Below are positions 36,833 to 46,106 of a stretch of DNA of 64,000 nucleotides, piece after piece. A program made the translations under genes and the position numbers. The notes beneath the pieces were generated by a model, which was given only the letters and a program-made list of their open reading frames with translations, had not been told where the DNA came from and made no database searches. Source of the DNA: Sphingobacteriaceae bacterium DW12 (GTDB lineage Bacteria > Bacteroidota > Bacteroidia > Sphingobacteriales > Sphingobacteriaceae); contig JROE01000002.1 of the NCBI GenBank assembly GCA_000783305.1, forward strand, positions 1-64,000, given 5' to 3'. Position 1 is the first letter of the stretch. Each line of letters starts with the position of its first letter.

Positions 36833-36891
36833 ATATTTGATTAGTTTTTAATTGAATAAATCTTGTACGGTTTGTTTTTATTGATTACTTC

Positions 36892-36919
36892 ATGCCAAGG
36901 AATGGAGGTTCCTTGGCAT
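36892..36919 (-). terminator. Hairpin between fecR and susC, PUL C
   Basis: Perfect 11-bp arms ATGCCAAGGAA (36892-36902) and TTCCTTGGCAT (36909-36919) with loop TGGAGG lie 15 nt after the FecR stop and 59 nt before the susC start. It probably ends the sigma-FecR transcript. Confidence 0.75.
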
Positions 36920-36934
36920 TCGTCATTCTAATTT

Positions 36935-38023
36935 TTACCTGCTAACGACTACCCTCCTTCCTTCTATAGCGAAGCGAGCCGCGCCAGTCAACTCGATCAT
37001 ATGTAAAACTTCTTTAATATCCCGGTATTTGGAAACTGTCGCCCAAATAAGCTCCTCTTTGTTATTGTCTTTGTATTCGACTTCGACATCATACCAAGCG
37101 GCAATCTTTTCCATGACCTCTACCAAAGGCTCATTATTGAATAGGAAGTAGCCATCCTTCCATGCTAAAAATGATTCGACCTCTACTTGTTTGACGGGTA
37201 AGTCTACCCCATCTCTAGTGGTAAGCTGTTGTCCGGGTTGTAAAACAACTTGTCCTTGTCTTAACGCAACCTTCCCTTCTACTAAAGTGGTCTGACTCTC
37301 ATGTCCTAAAGCCCGTACATTGAATTTGGTACCTAGAACGCGAATATCCTGCTGGTGTGCTTGGACAATAAATGGTCTACTCTTATCGTGGCTGACCTCA
37401 AAATAGGCCTCGCCGGTGAGTGACACTTTACGTTCGTAATCACCTAATGTTGTAAAAAATTTCAGGGAAGAGTTGGCATTTAGCCAAACTTTGGTGCCGT
37501 CCACGAGTACAACCTTAAATTCGCCACCTTTAGGGGTGGTGATCTCATCGACGCCTTCCGCACTCGATGTGCGGCCAGTGAGCGTATAGGTAATGGTCCC
37601 ATTGTCCGACTTCTGAATCAGGACTCCATTCTTTTCGAGACGCTCGTTGTTGTCGACCTCTTCTAAATCAACAATTTCACCATTGGATAGTACCAGGGTA
37701 GCTTTGTTGCCGCCTATTGCAATTTGATTGTCTGCTATAGCGCCACTTCCAGGCCAATAGTATAATCCTGCACAAAGTGTGACGAGCAGAATAGCTGCGG
37801 CAGCCCAATATATGTACTGGTTGCTCGCGGACGACTTGCGCATACGCTTGGGATTAAAATGGGCCAGACGTTTTAGATCTTCTTCTATCAAAGCGCTTGG
37901 TACATCTATGGAAGACTTTGAGGCTGCTTCCTTCAAATACCAAGCATCAAGAATACTCCTCTCCTCTTTAGATATGGTCCCATTCTGTAGTTTTTTTAAT
38001 AAATCCTGCAGATTGTCATTCAT
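36935..38023 (-). CDS. FecR-family anti-sigma factor, PUL C
   Basis: This 362-residue protein has an N-terminal cytoplasmic region with LQNGTISKEERSILDAWYLK, one membrane helix (about 70-90, IYWAAAAILLVTLCAGLYYW), a periplasmic FecR domain (EITTPKGGEFKVVLVDGTKV, SLTGEAYFEVSHDKSRPFIV, IRVLGTKFNVRALG) and a DUF4974-like tail (FNNEPLVEVMEKIAAWYDVE). It should hold the adjacent ECF sigma and listen to the STN domain of the PUL C SusC. The order and spacing are standard. Confidence 0.94.
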   Translation of the reverse strand: MNDNLQDLLKKLQNGTISKEERSILDAWYLKEAASKSSIDVPSALIEEDLKRLAHFNPKRMRKSSASNQYIYWAAAAILLVTLCAGLYYWPGSGAIADNQIAIGGNKATLVLSNGEIVDLEEVDNNERLEKNGVLIQKSDNGTITYTLTGRTSSAEGVDEITTPKGGEFKVVLVDGTKVWLNANSSLKFFTTLGDYERKVSLTGEAYFEVSHDKSRPFIVQAHQQDIRVLGTKFNVRALGHESQTTLVEGKVALRQGQVVLQPGQQLTTRDGVDLPVKQVEVESFLAWKDGYFLFNNEPLVEVMEKIAAWYDVEVEYKDNNKEELIWATVSKYRDIKEVLHMIELTGAARFAIEGRRVVVSR

Positions 38024-38176
38024 AAAAATAATTGCTTACTATGTGGTAGACGGCCAGCGGGATAAAAAGGATGACAAGTATTCTTAAATAAATAAAAAAA
38101 ACATAGCGTTATCGTCAACAATACTCCACTCAGCGTCTCCGTTTAAACCTATTAAAGCAAGATAAGAGGAATCACA

Positions 38177-38719
38177 TCATAAAAATAGCAGCATAAACTT
38201 GACACGAAGTTTTTTCAATGCTCGGCCGATATGTGTCTTAACGGTATTAACAGATATATCTAATGTTTCAGCGATTTCGGCATTGGACTTCTCTTCCATT
38301 CGGCTCATATTGAAAACCACACGCATCTGTTCGGGAAGTTGAGAAACTTCTTGTTCAATCAGCTGCATCAACTCTTGCTCACGAGCGGCGTCATCCTCTG
38401 GAGAGGTGCTTATATCCATATCTAACGTGGTCTGAAATTTTCGTATGGCCGCTTGATGCGCATATATATCCAAGACCTTGTTTTTTACAGCTCGAAACAA
38501 ATAGGCTTTAAAACTTGAATGGATGACAATCTCATTGCGTCTCTGCCAAGCAACTGTGAACACATCTTGAACGACATCGGTGGCTTCTTCTGGATTACCA
38601 AGCATTTTGAGTGCGTGCATATAGAGCACAGCAAAATTATCCGTGTAAATTTTTTCAAACTTAACTCCGTCCTGCTCTGAAAAAGAAGGTATTGACTTTT
38701 TCTTATCACTCATTGACAT
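38177..38719 (-). CDS. ECF RNA polymerase sigma factor, PUL C
   Basis: This 180-residue ECF sigma has region 2: FEKIYTDNFAVLYMHALKML, EATDVVQDVFTVAWQRRNE and FKAYLFRAVKNKVLDIY. Region 4: LPEQMRVVFNMSRMEEKSNA followed by EIAETLDISVNTVKTHIGRA. It lies 153 nt upstream of its FecR gene and diverges from the VOC protein gene. A start two codons in (second Met) is equally possible. It should drive the susC promoter of this PUL. Confidence 0.94.
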   Translation of the reverse strand: MSMSDKKKSIPSFSEQDGVKFEKIYTDNFAVLYMHALKMLGNPEEATDVVQDVFTVAWQRRNEIVIHSSFKAYLFRAVKNKVLDIYAHQAAIRKFQTTLDMDISTSPEDDAAREQELMQLIEQEVSQLPEQMRVVFNMSRMEEKSNAEIAETLDISVNTVKTHIGRALKKLRVKFMLLFL

Positions 38720-38957
38720 CTCGGTACGCTCTTATATATTAATCATAAATTGGATTGGTCGTGATGTACAATGATACAAATAATTTAAATCAATAGAAAA
38801 AGTGAAAGGGAGAGCACAAGTCAACTTAAGCTAAATCTTGCAAAACTGTATAGACGCTGTGTAAGGAGCTTATTTTTTATTTTCTCAACATAGGGCAAGT
38901 TTTTATTGATTTAGACTACCCATATTTGTATTAACAAATAACCATAAATCAAAGAAG

Positions 38958-39365
38958 ATGAAGCAAGTATTTATCAATTTAGCAGTAAAAGACGTTGAAA
39001 GGTCGATGGACTTTTATATTAATCTGGGATTTACCGTCAATCCGCAGTTTTGCGATGACCACGCCAAATGTATGGTTTGGAGTGATGCGATTTTTGTCAT
39101 GATTATGAGTCACGAAAAGTTTGCAACTTTCACAAAAAAACCAATTGCGGATACAAAAAGCCACATAGCGGGCTTATTTGCTTTATCGGTAGAGAGTATA
39201 GACAAAGTGAACGAGATCGTTGAAAATGGACTGCATGCGGGTGGTACTGAACCTATGCCAATGACTGATTATGGCTTTATGCAACTACGGAAAATAGAAG
39301 ACTATGATGGTCATACTTGGGAAATATTTTTTATGGACATGACTAAATTACCTAATCAGAGCTAA
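38958..39365 (+). CDS. VOC-superfamily (glyoxalase/bleomycin-resistance-fold) protein
   Basis: This 135-residue cytoplasmic protein has the paired beta-alpha-beta-beta-beta units of the vicinal oxygen chelate fold: KQVFINLAVKDVERSMDFYI at the N-terminus, MVWSDAIFVMIMSHEKFATF, and in the second half FALSVESIDKVNEIVENGLH, YGFMQLRKIEDYDGHTWEIF. The final H-x-WEIFFMD carries the usual C-terminal Glu. It belongs to the PhnB/lactoylglutathione-lyase-like group seen widely in Bacteroidota; the reaction is unknown. It stands alone, divergent from the PUL C sigma gene. Confidence 0.88.
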   Translation: MKQVFINLAVKDVERSMDFYINLGFTVNPQFCDDHAKCMVWSDAIFVMIMSHEKFATFTKKPIADTKSHIAGLFALSVESIDKVNEIVENGLHAGGTEPMPMTDYGFMQLRKIEDYDGHTWEIFFMDMTKLPNQS

Positions 39366-39749
39366 CGAGTTGGTTTGACAGGGGTTATACTCCGTCTATC
39401 CTACAATCGCCGAGGTTGTCGAAGCTGAACTAGTTGAATAGTTGAACAAATAAAAAGGAACGTAACAGTGGTCCGACTCAATGCTATCTACTAAGAGAGG
39501 AAGCATGGCACATTATGGAGCAGTAACAGCAACAACGGGGAGGAATGCGGCCTTGGGTGGTAGTACTTGCGAAGCGCTAGATCTACTTGAATAAGTTGGT
39601 TTGATATGACAAGGGTATAGTGACAAGTATCTAAAAATGGATGTATTTTTATCAAACTCCATTTGTATCTTTATCTTAAAAATTAGATATTTCCTAGTTT
39701 AGTCTACCATACCATTGAAAAAACAATTTCAATTAACCTCATAAAAGCA
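39366..39749. other. Intergenic region without a supported gene
   Basis: In this 384-nt stretch, 39407-39430 (ACAATCGCCGAGGTTGTCGAAGC region) resembles the 'TTCGACAA.CTC' intergenic repeats of Bacteroidota on the minus strand. A partly conserved string AGTTGGTTTGA(CA/TATGACA)GGG(T)TATA occurs at about 39369 and again at about 39594. A 29-codon open frame (39505-39594) has no supporting features. The promoter for the gene at 39750 must lie here. Confidence 0.4.
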
Positions 39750-40880
39750 ATGAAAAGCTTCATATTATCGTTGGCATTACTAGCCATTGTCTATCCAGGC
39801 TTTGGGCAGACCTACAAAACCAAGGATTTTGTCAAGATACCGCAAGGTGTAGAAATAACCAAAACGATAGCGGTAAAAAATTGTGGTGAAGTTATAAAGG
39901 CCGGATCAGTAATAACGCGGGAAATCAAGAAGAAAAATGGGAAAGAAGAGGTGACTATTGTGAAGGTAGATACGCTGAAAACAGATACAAAATTGGGATT
40001 TGACAAGGCGGTGCCCCTGAAATTGAGTTCGTTACCGGGAAAAGCAAATATATCGGCGAGCGAAAAGGATGGCTCTACCCTATTGATAAACTATTACCTC
40101 AATCCGGAACATACGCTTGATAGTGGAACAAATATCAGAATTGTCTATTATAAAATAGACTGTGATGGGAAACCATTTATTGAAAAACAAGAAGCAAGAC
40201 AACGTAGGTTATTACAGGATACATCTGTGCTATTATGCAAGATATCTAACAAGCAAGACACCGCAGCAGATTGGTTCAAATACAGCGATGTTGTTATTGA
40301 AGTATATAAAAATGACATGATAGACTACTATTTGATCAACAAGTATGACCGCAACGGCAGCTACAGTATGCAATTGGATAATCGCGAATATATATCTTAT
40401 ACCAAAAGATCAATGGAATTTGGGGCGATTACGATACCGCTTAAATACCGATTTGGATATACTAAGGATATAGATGGAAATGTCGTGAAAGTCAACAATG
40501 AATTTATTGCAGATGCTAATTTAGGCCTATTTGCGGGGTACAAACTGGGACGATATCGCGTCCGTAATGATGGTGGTAAGCTCAAGGACCTGTCTGATCT
40601 TGGAGCGACAATTGGAGTATTTGCAAGCCTGTCGTCAACTTCTATCGATAGTCTCTCTACTGCTGGGTCGGGCACACCGCTGAAAACAGGAGAAAAAATA
40701 AGCATTGGTGTATTCTCTCCGGGCCTGGGCATCATGTTAAGCATCTACAATGTACAGATTGGAGGATTTATAGGATATGATTTTGGCTTCGGCGCGAATG
40801 GACGGAAGTGGAACTTTCATAAAAGACCGTGGCTTGGATTCGGAGTGGCCTACAGCCTTGCGAGTTTTTGGAAGTCATAA
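39750..40880 (+). CDS. Exported protein of unknown function
   Basis: I do not recognise this 376-residue protein. It has a Sec signal peptide (about 1-19, LALLAIVYPGFGQ). The first half is lysine-rich with KFV/KIPQG-type strands (residues 20-190), holding only two or three Cys. The second half has alternating Gly/aromatic strands (EFGAITIPLKYRFGYTKDID, NLGLFAGYKLGRYRVRND, SIGVFSPGLGIMLSIYNVQI, GFIGYDFGFGANGRKWNFHK) and ends LGFGVAYSLASFWKS. That pattern suggests an outer-membrane beta-barrel or a beta-rich periplasmic protein. It stands between a VOC gene and the convergent PUL D susD, with a very strong hairpin downstream. No PUL role is implied. Confidence 0.7.
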   Translation: MKSFILSLALLAIVYPGFGQTYKTKDFVKIPQGVEITKTIAVKNCGEVIKAGSVITREIKKKNGKEEVTIVKVDTLKTDTKLGFDKAVPLKLSSLPGKANISASEKDGSTLLINYYLNPEHTLDSGTNIRIVYYKIDCDGKPFIEKQEARQRRLLQDTSVLLCKISNKQDTAADWFKYSDVVIEVYKNDMIDYYLINKYDRNGSYSMQLDNREYISYTKRSMEFGAITIPLKYRFGYTKDIDGNVVKVNNEFIADANLGLFAGYKLGRYRVRNDGGKLKDLSDLGATIGVFASLSSTSIDSLSTAGSGTPLKTGEKISIGVFSPGLGIMLSIYNVQIGGFIGYDFGFGANGRKWNFHKRPWLGFGVAYSLASFWKS

Positions 40881-40971
40881 TAGAGGGATGGAGGTGCTTT
40901 ATTTTATAAATTCTGGTCGCGTAAGTGAGCTGTAGCTTAGCGGTCATTTTCAACTTGTTCCTGTCGTCTGA

Positions 40972-41012
40972 CAACAACGGCCAGTCTTCTTTCGGAAGAC
41001 TGGCCGTTGTTG
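40972..41012. terminator. Strong convergent bidirectional terminator
   Basis: Perfect 18-bp arms (40972-40989 and 40995-41012, CAACAACGGCCAGTCTTC and its complement) with loop TTTCG lie between the stops of the genes ending at 40880 (+) and 41030 (-). It is the longest perfect stem found in the window. Confidence 0.9.
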
Positions 41013-41029
41013 ATTCGTATGCATAGACT

Positions 41030-42535
41030 CTATTTTTTATCCCACCATACTTTGGACAGAAAGGAATCTCCATTGGACATTCGGGAAATCGCCGTTTTGT
41101 AATTGGCTTCATTGAGCTGAGCCTCTTCGGACGAGTAGATTGCTCTTCGAGGAATCTGACCATTGGTAGATCCTTGACTAGATCCTGGCGTCAATGTGGG
41201 ATACCCCGTCCTTCTCCACTCGGCAAACGCTTCGAAATTGCGTCCAAAAAGGTGAATCCATTTCTGTGTCTGAATCTTTTCAAGTCGCTGATCCACGGAG
41301 AGGCCATTAAAAGACAACACTTGATCAATATAAGTTTGTGGAATGCTGTTCATATTATAGGGTGCTGCTGCAAATGCGGCCTTGACGGCATCTTGAAATA
41401 TCGTCTGGGCATCGACCTGGTCCCATCCCAACAGGGCTGCCTCAGCTCTAAAAAATGCTACCTCAGAATATGTAAGGGCATAGGACGGAATAGGAGCAAA
41501 AGAGATATTAAACCATGTTTTAGTAGAGGCTGTTGAATAATTGGCGCGGATGATCTGTGCCAACTCATTGTCTGTAAGCGCAACACCAATTCCTTCATAC
41601 TTGTCGATACCGGAGCCGACAGAACTTGCTGTAGGGGCTACAATCAACGGTAACCGAGGGTCGTTCGTATTTTTGAGGGTATTAACGAGTGTATTAGCGA
41701 GATAACGGATATCGGAGCTACCTGTGATAAATTGTCGCAGCATAGGGTTGTAATTTTCCGCTTGGGCATTATTGAATGTAGGTACGGCGGCATTATCGGC
41801 ATTGGAAGCCAATAGGCCATGTGGAGACGCAATAGCGGCGGTCACAGTCTGCTGTGCCAACTGTGCATTGGCATATCGTATCCGCATGCCGAGCTTTAAT
41901 TTTAAGGAATTACCAAATTTGGCCCATTTGGAAACATTGCCTCCATAGAAGAAATCAGCGGTTCCATAAGAATTGTCTGCGGTATTTAAGCGAGACAATG
42001 CTGCATCTAATTGCTGTATCAATGCTGGATAGATATCTTCCTGCCTGTCAAATACAGGTGTGCGTTGTATATCTCCCGCATCTTGCGTGACGGCAGAAAA
42101 AGGGATATCTCCGAATAAATCTGTCATCCGTTGCCAAATATATATTTCGTAAATCTTGGCTATAGCTAGTTTGCTACGTCCTTCAGGGAGATCTTCTTTT
42201 CCTTTGAGTTCTTGTCGAATCTGTGTCAGGTTCTTCAACAGGTCATAATGCTGGGACCAAATAGCATTTTCGGGAGCCTCAATATAGCGGGATACGGGTA
42301 CAATAGGTCCTCCTGCCCAATGCTGGACCCACGATCCGAATTTATTATTTGGCAACTCGCCAGATTCATAAAAGGTGCCGTCTCGTAGGGTACGTGAGAG
42401 TAAGAGTGCTGGATCGATGGTAGTAACCGATGTGGGTGGTTTGTTAATCTGCTCAAAATCCTTTGTACAAGCGCTCAATATGGTAGAGCCAACAAGGAGA
42501 GCCAATCCAAATTTGTATATGTTACTGCTTTTCAT
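41030..42535 (-). CDS. SusD_2-type (SusD/RagB-like) lipoprotein, PUL D
   Basis: This 501-residue lipoprotein (STILSAC, Cys about 22) belongs to the second SusD type: CTKDFEQINKPPTSVTTIDP is followed by LLSRTLRDGTFYESGELPNN, with IYEIYIWQRMTDLFGDIPFS and ALTYSEVAFFRAEAALLGWD. The C-terminus has WIHLFGRNFEAFAEWRRTGY instead of the classic SusD tail. Such proteins pair with SusC-like transporters of varied substrates, including peptides and glycans. The position 11 nt after susC confirms the pair. It is the last gene of PUL D; no hydrolase follows, so the substrate may be imported ready-made or cut by enzymes encoded elsewhere. Confidence 0.92.
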   Translation of the reverse strand: MKSSNIYKFGLALLVGSTILSACTKDFEQINKPPTSVTTIDPALLLSRTLRDGTFYESGELPNNKFGSWVQHWAGGPIVPVSRYIEAPENAIWSQHYDLLKNLTQIRQELKGKEDLPEGRSKLAIAKIYEIYIWQRMTDLFGDIPFSAVTQDAGDIQRTPVFDRQEDIYPALIQQLDAALSRLNTADNSYGTADFFYGGNVSKWAKFGNSLKLKLGMRIRYANAQLAQQTVTAAIASPHGLLASNADNAAVPTFNNAQAENYNPMLRQFITGSSDIRYLANTLVNTLKNTNDPRLPLIVAPTASSVGSGIDKYEGIGVALTDNELAQIIRANYSTASTKTWFNISFAPIPSYALTYSEVAFFRAEAALLGWDQVDAQTIFQDAVKAAFAAAPYNMNSIPQTYIDQVLSFNGLSVDQRLEKIQTQKWIHLFGRNFEAFAEWRRTGYPTLTPGSSQGSTNGQIPRRAIYSSEEAQLNEANYKTAISRMSNGDSFLSKVWWDKK

Positions 42536-42546
42536 TGTTCTAGATA

Positions 42547-45500
42547 TTAAAAGTTTACAGATAAGTTGACACCAATGTTGCGCATCATCGGTAATGAAGT
42601 AGACTCGATACCGATTGACGAGTTATTGGTATTAAAAGAGGCAGACTCTGGTGAAAACCCATCTGTCTTACGTTGGAAGTAGAATAAATTACGCCCATAG
42701 AGACCAACTTTGGCACCCTGTATATACTTTTGTGGAAGTATGCCTTTGGGAAGACTGTAAGAAAGGCTAATCTCGCGCATGGCGATATAGCTACCGTCAT
42801 TGAGCATTTCCTCGGACACCATGACTTCCTTCTCCCCGGCAACTACATTCCAATAATCTTGGGCGTGCACTTGCATAGTATTCTGCACACCTGAATTGGT
42901 CCAAGTATTGTCTGCTTGCAAGCTACCGATATAGCCCGAAGCTACATAGGTGCCGTCACGGCCCTCCACCGTCTTATTGGATACACCATAGATAATCTGC
43001 TCGCGGTTAGATTGTGAGAAAATCATTCCGCCTTGGCGAATATCGACCAAAGCGTATAATGCAAGGCCTTTGTAACGGAATGTATTAGAGAAACCTCCCA
43101 GCCATTTAGGTTGGGCATTACCAAGGTCGGTCGTGACACGACCTGCAGTACGAAGTGGTAGGCCTGTATTGGGGTCGATCAACCTGTTGCCGGCGTCGTC
43201 TTTAATCCACGCAAACTGCGTCCCTATGAGCTGCCCAAAGGGCTTGCCGACTTCCGCTACAACATTGATTCCGCGATCGGAACCCAATAAGAAGATATCT
43301 ACACCGGGAGCCAATGATTTGACCATATTGCGATTGCGATTGAAATTGAAAGAGGTCTCCCACTGGAATCCAGACGCTGTCTTAACAGGTGTGCCACCTA
43401 AGACAAATTCGATCCCTTTGTTGGAAATCTCGCCGGCATTAATTCGATTGACCTTGAACATACTGGAAGGTGCAATGGGAATATCTAGGATCTGATTTTT
43501 GGTATTGGCATCATAGTAAGTGAAGGAGAAGCTCATGCGATTACTAAGAAATCGCAAATCCGCGCCAAACTCGACTGAAGTGGTCAGCTCGTTCTTCAAA
43601 TTTGGATCAGGGATAACGTCGGTAAAAGAAGCTAGTGGAGTACCGCCATGGGTATATTGATTCAAGCTGTAGGCTCCTGTGAGCTGATAGGGATTGCCCG
43701 AACTACCGGCTTGTGCCCAAGATGCCCTAACTTTAACGAATGAAAGCGCATTGGAGTTGAATTGCCAGATATCGGAGAGAATCAAACTACCACTAACCGA
43801 TGGATAGAAAAAGGAATTATTATTTTTGGATAAAGTAGATGACCAATCGTTACGTGCGGAGAAGTCTAAGAAAGCATAATCTTTATAGCTAACTTGTCCG
43901 GAAGCATATACGGAATTAATCTCTGACTCAATCAGGTTAAAGATATAGGAATTGGTCGTGGTATTATTGATGACATAAAGATCAGGTACAATAAATTGGT
44001 TACCGGTATTGCCTGTATTGCGCATAAACCTGCTCAGGTGGCTCCCCCCAACATTCAATCCAATCTTGATATCGTCTGTAGCACTGAAATTGGAACTTAA
44101 TAGTGCGTCTAAATTATTCTCACGGGAACGGATTATCTCCTCTCGAATATCGCCTTTGCGATTCAAACTTGCATAAGTGCCGATGGGACGATAGCGGAAA
44201 CGCTGATCGGTATATATATCAGTGCCTCCGGTTGCTGTCAAACGCAGCCAAGGTGCAAATTCATATGATAATCGTAACAAACCGATTAGACGGTCGCGTC
44301 GGTCGGAATTCCTATTTTCCCTAACAGTCCAGTACGGATTGGCTGTCGAACTATTTGTGGCATAGGTCTTCTCTAACCCTTCGAACAAATTGGAGAATCC
44401 GAGTTGATTGTCGATGTCCTGCTTTGTCCACTTGTAGTCCGCTAGCACGTCCATGCCCATACTCCGCGGCTGAGAAATCAACAGATAGGCGGGGTTGTCA
44501 GCAGCATCTGAAAGAGTTGGTCGATTGACTCCTTCTTGCATAATATAGTTGGCTTTGACATCAATGCTAAGCTTGTCTGTTATATTGGCTTGTGTGCGTA
44601 GGTTAAAGCTATTACGATCGATTGTGTTGGTCGGTACATATCCATTGATATGCGTATTGGCATATGAAACCCGATAGTTGATTTTTTCATTACCTCCGTC
44701 TACACTTAAATCATTCACAAACTGTCTTTCGGTATCGAAAAAATCGCCATAAGTATTAGGTTTGGGGGTGAGCGCGAGTACATTCCCAAATTGATCTTCA
44801 TATTGTTGTCCTTGCATCTTGGGACCCCAAGAGGAGCGCATCAATCGGTCTCTCCCGGCACTCATTTTAGGCATACCGATAGAATTGTTGGCAACGGCAT
44901 CTGCCATGGTCACGATGGAACCATCACTCTTACGAAAATGTGTGAAGTCGCCATTTAGGCCTTGCCCATAGATATTCTGAAAATCAGGAAGTACCAGGGC
45001 TGTACCTATCGAGAAGTCACTATTAAAATTAATATTGAGTCCTTTGCCTGCTTTTCCGGTCTTAGTGGTAATGAGGATGACCCCATTGGACCCACGTTGT
45101 CCGTAAAGTGCTGCGGCATTGGGGCCTTTCAGTACTGACATACTTTCGATATCTTCGGGATTGATATTACTGATGCCATCGCCATAATCTGTCCCGCCGG
45201 TACTTCCTGCTGCTCCATGGTTCTGATTGTCGATAGGTACGCCATCGACTACATAAAGGGGCTGGCTATTTCCAATTAAAGAGTTATTGCCTCGGATAAT
45301 TACTTTTGAAGATCCACCGGCCCCAGATGCGGCTCTACTTACCTGTACGCCTGCGACCTTTCCAGAAAGTGCATTGGCCACGTTTGCCTCTTTGCCCTGA
45401 GTAAGCTCGTTGCCCTTTAACTCAGCAACGGTATAGCCTAACGCTTTCTTCTCTCGCTTGATACCTAAGGCCGTAACCACAACTTCATCGAGTAAATCAT

Positions 45501-45903
45501 TTTTTGTTTCTAAAGTCACAATAATTGCGAGTTTGTCATTACCTTTTATAGCATAGCCTGTGAGCTCTTTCTTGGTATAGCCGAGCGAACTGATTGTAAA
45601 AACATAGCCCTCGCCTGCTGGAATTCCATCGAATAGAAAGACACCTTCGGTATCTGTAGTCGTACTTTTTCGAAAGTTGATTAACTTATTCTCGATGATG
45701 ATAGTAGCATTGGATATTGTGACGCCCTGCTCATCGCGCACTACTCCAGATACAGATGCATTGCTCTGTGCCTCGGATACGGATACCCCTATGAGCATCG
45801 ACATGGCTAAAGCGTAAGAAAGCCTCGGATTAAAGGACGGTCGCTTCGTCCACAAGTGGAGGGCGAGGCCCACCCTTGGTACAAAATGTCTGTTTCTTTT
45901 CAT
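42547..45903 (-). CDS. SusC-family TonB-dependent transporter lacking an STN domain, PUL D
   Basis: This 1118-residue outer-membrane transporter has a signal region with an extended n-region (hydrophobic core YALAMSMLIGVSVSEAQ, about 30-46), which leads straight into the carboxypeptidase-D-like domain (about 50-130, ASVSGVVRDEQGVTISNATI). The TonB-box region is LLDEVVVTALGIKREKKALG, the plug has IIRGNNSLIGNSQPLYVVDG and VLKGPNAAALYGQRGSNGVI, and the barrel ends MRNIGVNLSVNF. The missing STN domain is odd, because a FecR and an ECF sigma gene lie directly upstream and normally require it. Either signalling comes from another transporter or the FecI/FecR pair no longer controls this gene. Confidence 0.95.
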   Translation of the reverse strand: MKRNRHFVPRVGLALHLWTKRPSFNPRLSYALAMSMLIGVSVSEAQSNASVSGVVRDEQGVTISNATIIIENKLINFRKSTTTDTEGVFLFDGIPAGEGYVFTISSLGYTKKELTGYAIKGNDKLAIIVTLETKNDLLDEVVVTALGIKREKKALGYTVAELKGNELTQGKEANVANALSGKVAGVQVSRAASGAGGSSKVIIRGNNSLIGNSQPLYVVDGVPIDNQNHGAAGSTGGTDYGDGISNINPEDIESMSVLKGPNAAALYGQRGSNGVILITTKTGKAGKGLNINFNSDFSIGTALVLPDFQNIYGQGLNGDFTHFRKSDGSIVTMADAVANNSIGMPKMSAGRDRLMRSSWGPKMQGQQYEDQFGNVLALTPKPNTYGDFFDTERQFVNDLSVDGGNEKINYRVSYANTHINGYVPTNTIDRNSFNLRTQANITDKLSIDVKANYIMQEGVNRPTLSDAADNPAYLLISQPRSMGMDVLADYKWTKQDIDNQLGFSNLFEGLEKTYATNSSTANPYWTVRENRNSDRRDRLIGLLRLSYEFAPWLRLTATGGTDIYTDQRFRYRPIGTYASLNRKGDIREEIIRSRENNLDALLSSNFSATDDIKIGLNVGGSHLSRFMRNTGNTGNQFIVPDLYVINNTTTNSYIFNLIESEINSVYASGQVSYKDYAFLDFSARNDWSSTLSKNNNSFFYPSVSGSLILSDIWQFNSNALSFVKVRASWAQAGSSGNPYQLTGAYSLNQYTHGGTPLASFTDVIPDPNLKNELTTSVEFGADLRFLSNRMSFSFTYYDANTKNQILDIPIAPSSMFKVNRINAGEISNKGIEFVLGGTPVKTASGFQWETSFNFNRNRNMVKSLAPGVDIFLLGSDRGINVVAEVGKPFGQLIGTQFAWIKDDAGNRLIDPNTGLPLRTAGRVTTDLGNAQPKWLGGFSNTFRYKGLALYALVDIRQGGMIFSQSNREQIIYGVSNKTVEGRDGTYVASGYIGSLQADNTWTNSGVQNTMQVHAQDYWNVVAGEKEVMVSEEMLNDGSYIAMREISLSYSLPKGILPQKYIQGAKVGLYGRNLFYFQRKTDGFSPESASFNTNNSSIGIESTSLPMMRNIGVNLSVNF

Positions 45904-45951
45904 ATTAGTTGTATTTGTTCATTACTTTTCTATTCACTAGGACTTCTACGC

Positions 45952-45967
45952 CTCCATTGATATGGAG
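45952..45967 (-). promoter_or_regulatory. Weak hairpin between fecR and susC, PUL D
   Basis: Arms CTCCAT (45952-45957) and ATGGAG (45962-45967) with a 4-nt loop lie 48 nt before the susC start, in the same relative place as the hairpins of PULs A, C and E. The stem is short. Confidence 0.3.
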
Positions 45968-46106
45968 TATGGACTAATTTTTTAACATCTGATGTCGTCA
46001 GTAACCTGCAAACGTACACTATAAGAGAAACACCCATGTGCATGACATCTACCTATTTAATCTTATTTACACGTTCTCCAATTTCCGTCCCTTTATATCT
46101 TGTCAC

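Noticed and set aside
39505..39594. 29-codon open frame before the exported unknown protein
   Set aside because: Too short, no RNA signals around it, and low-complexity Ala/Thr/Gly composition.
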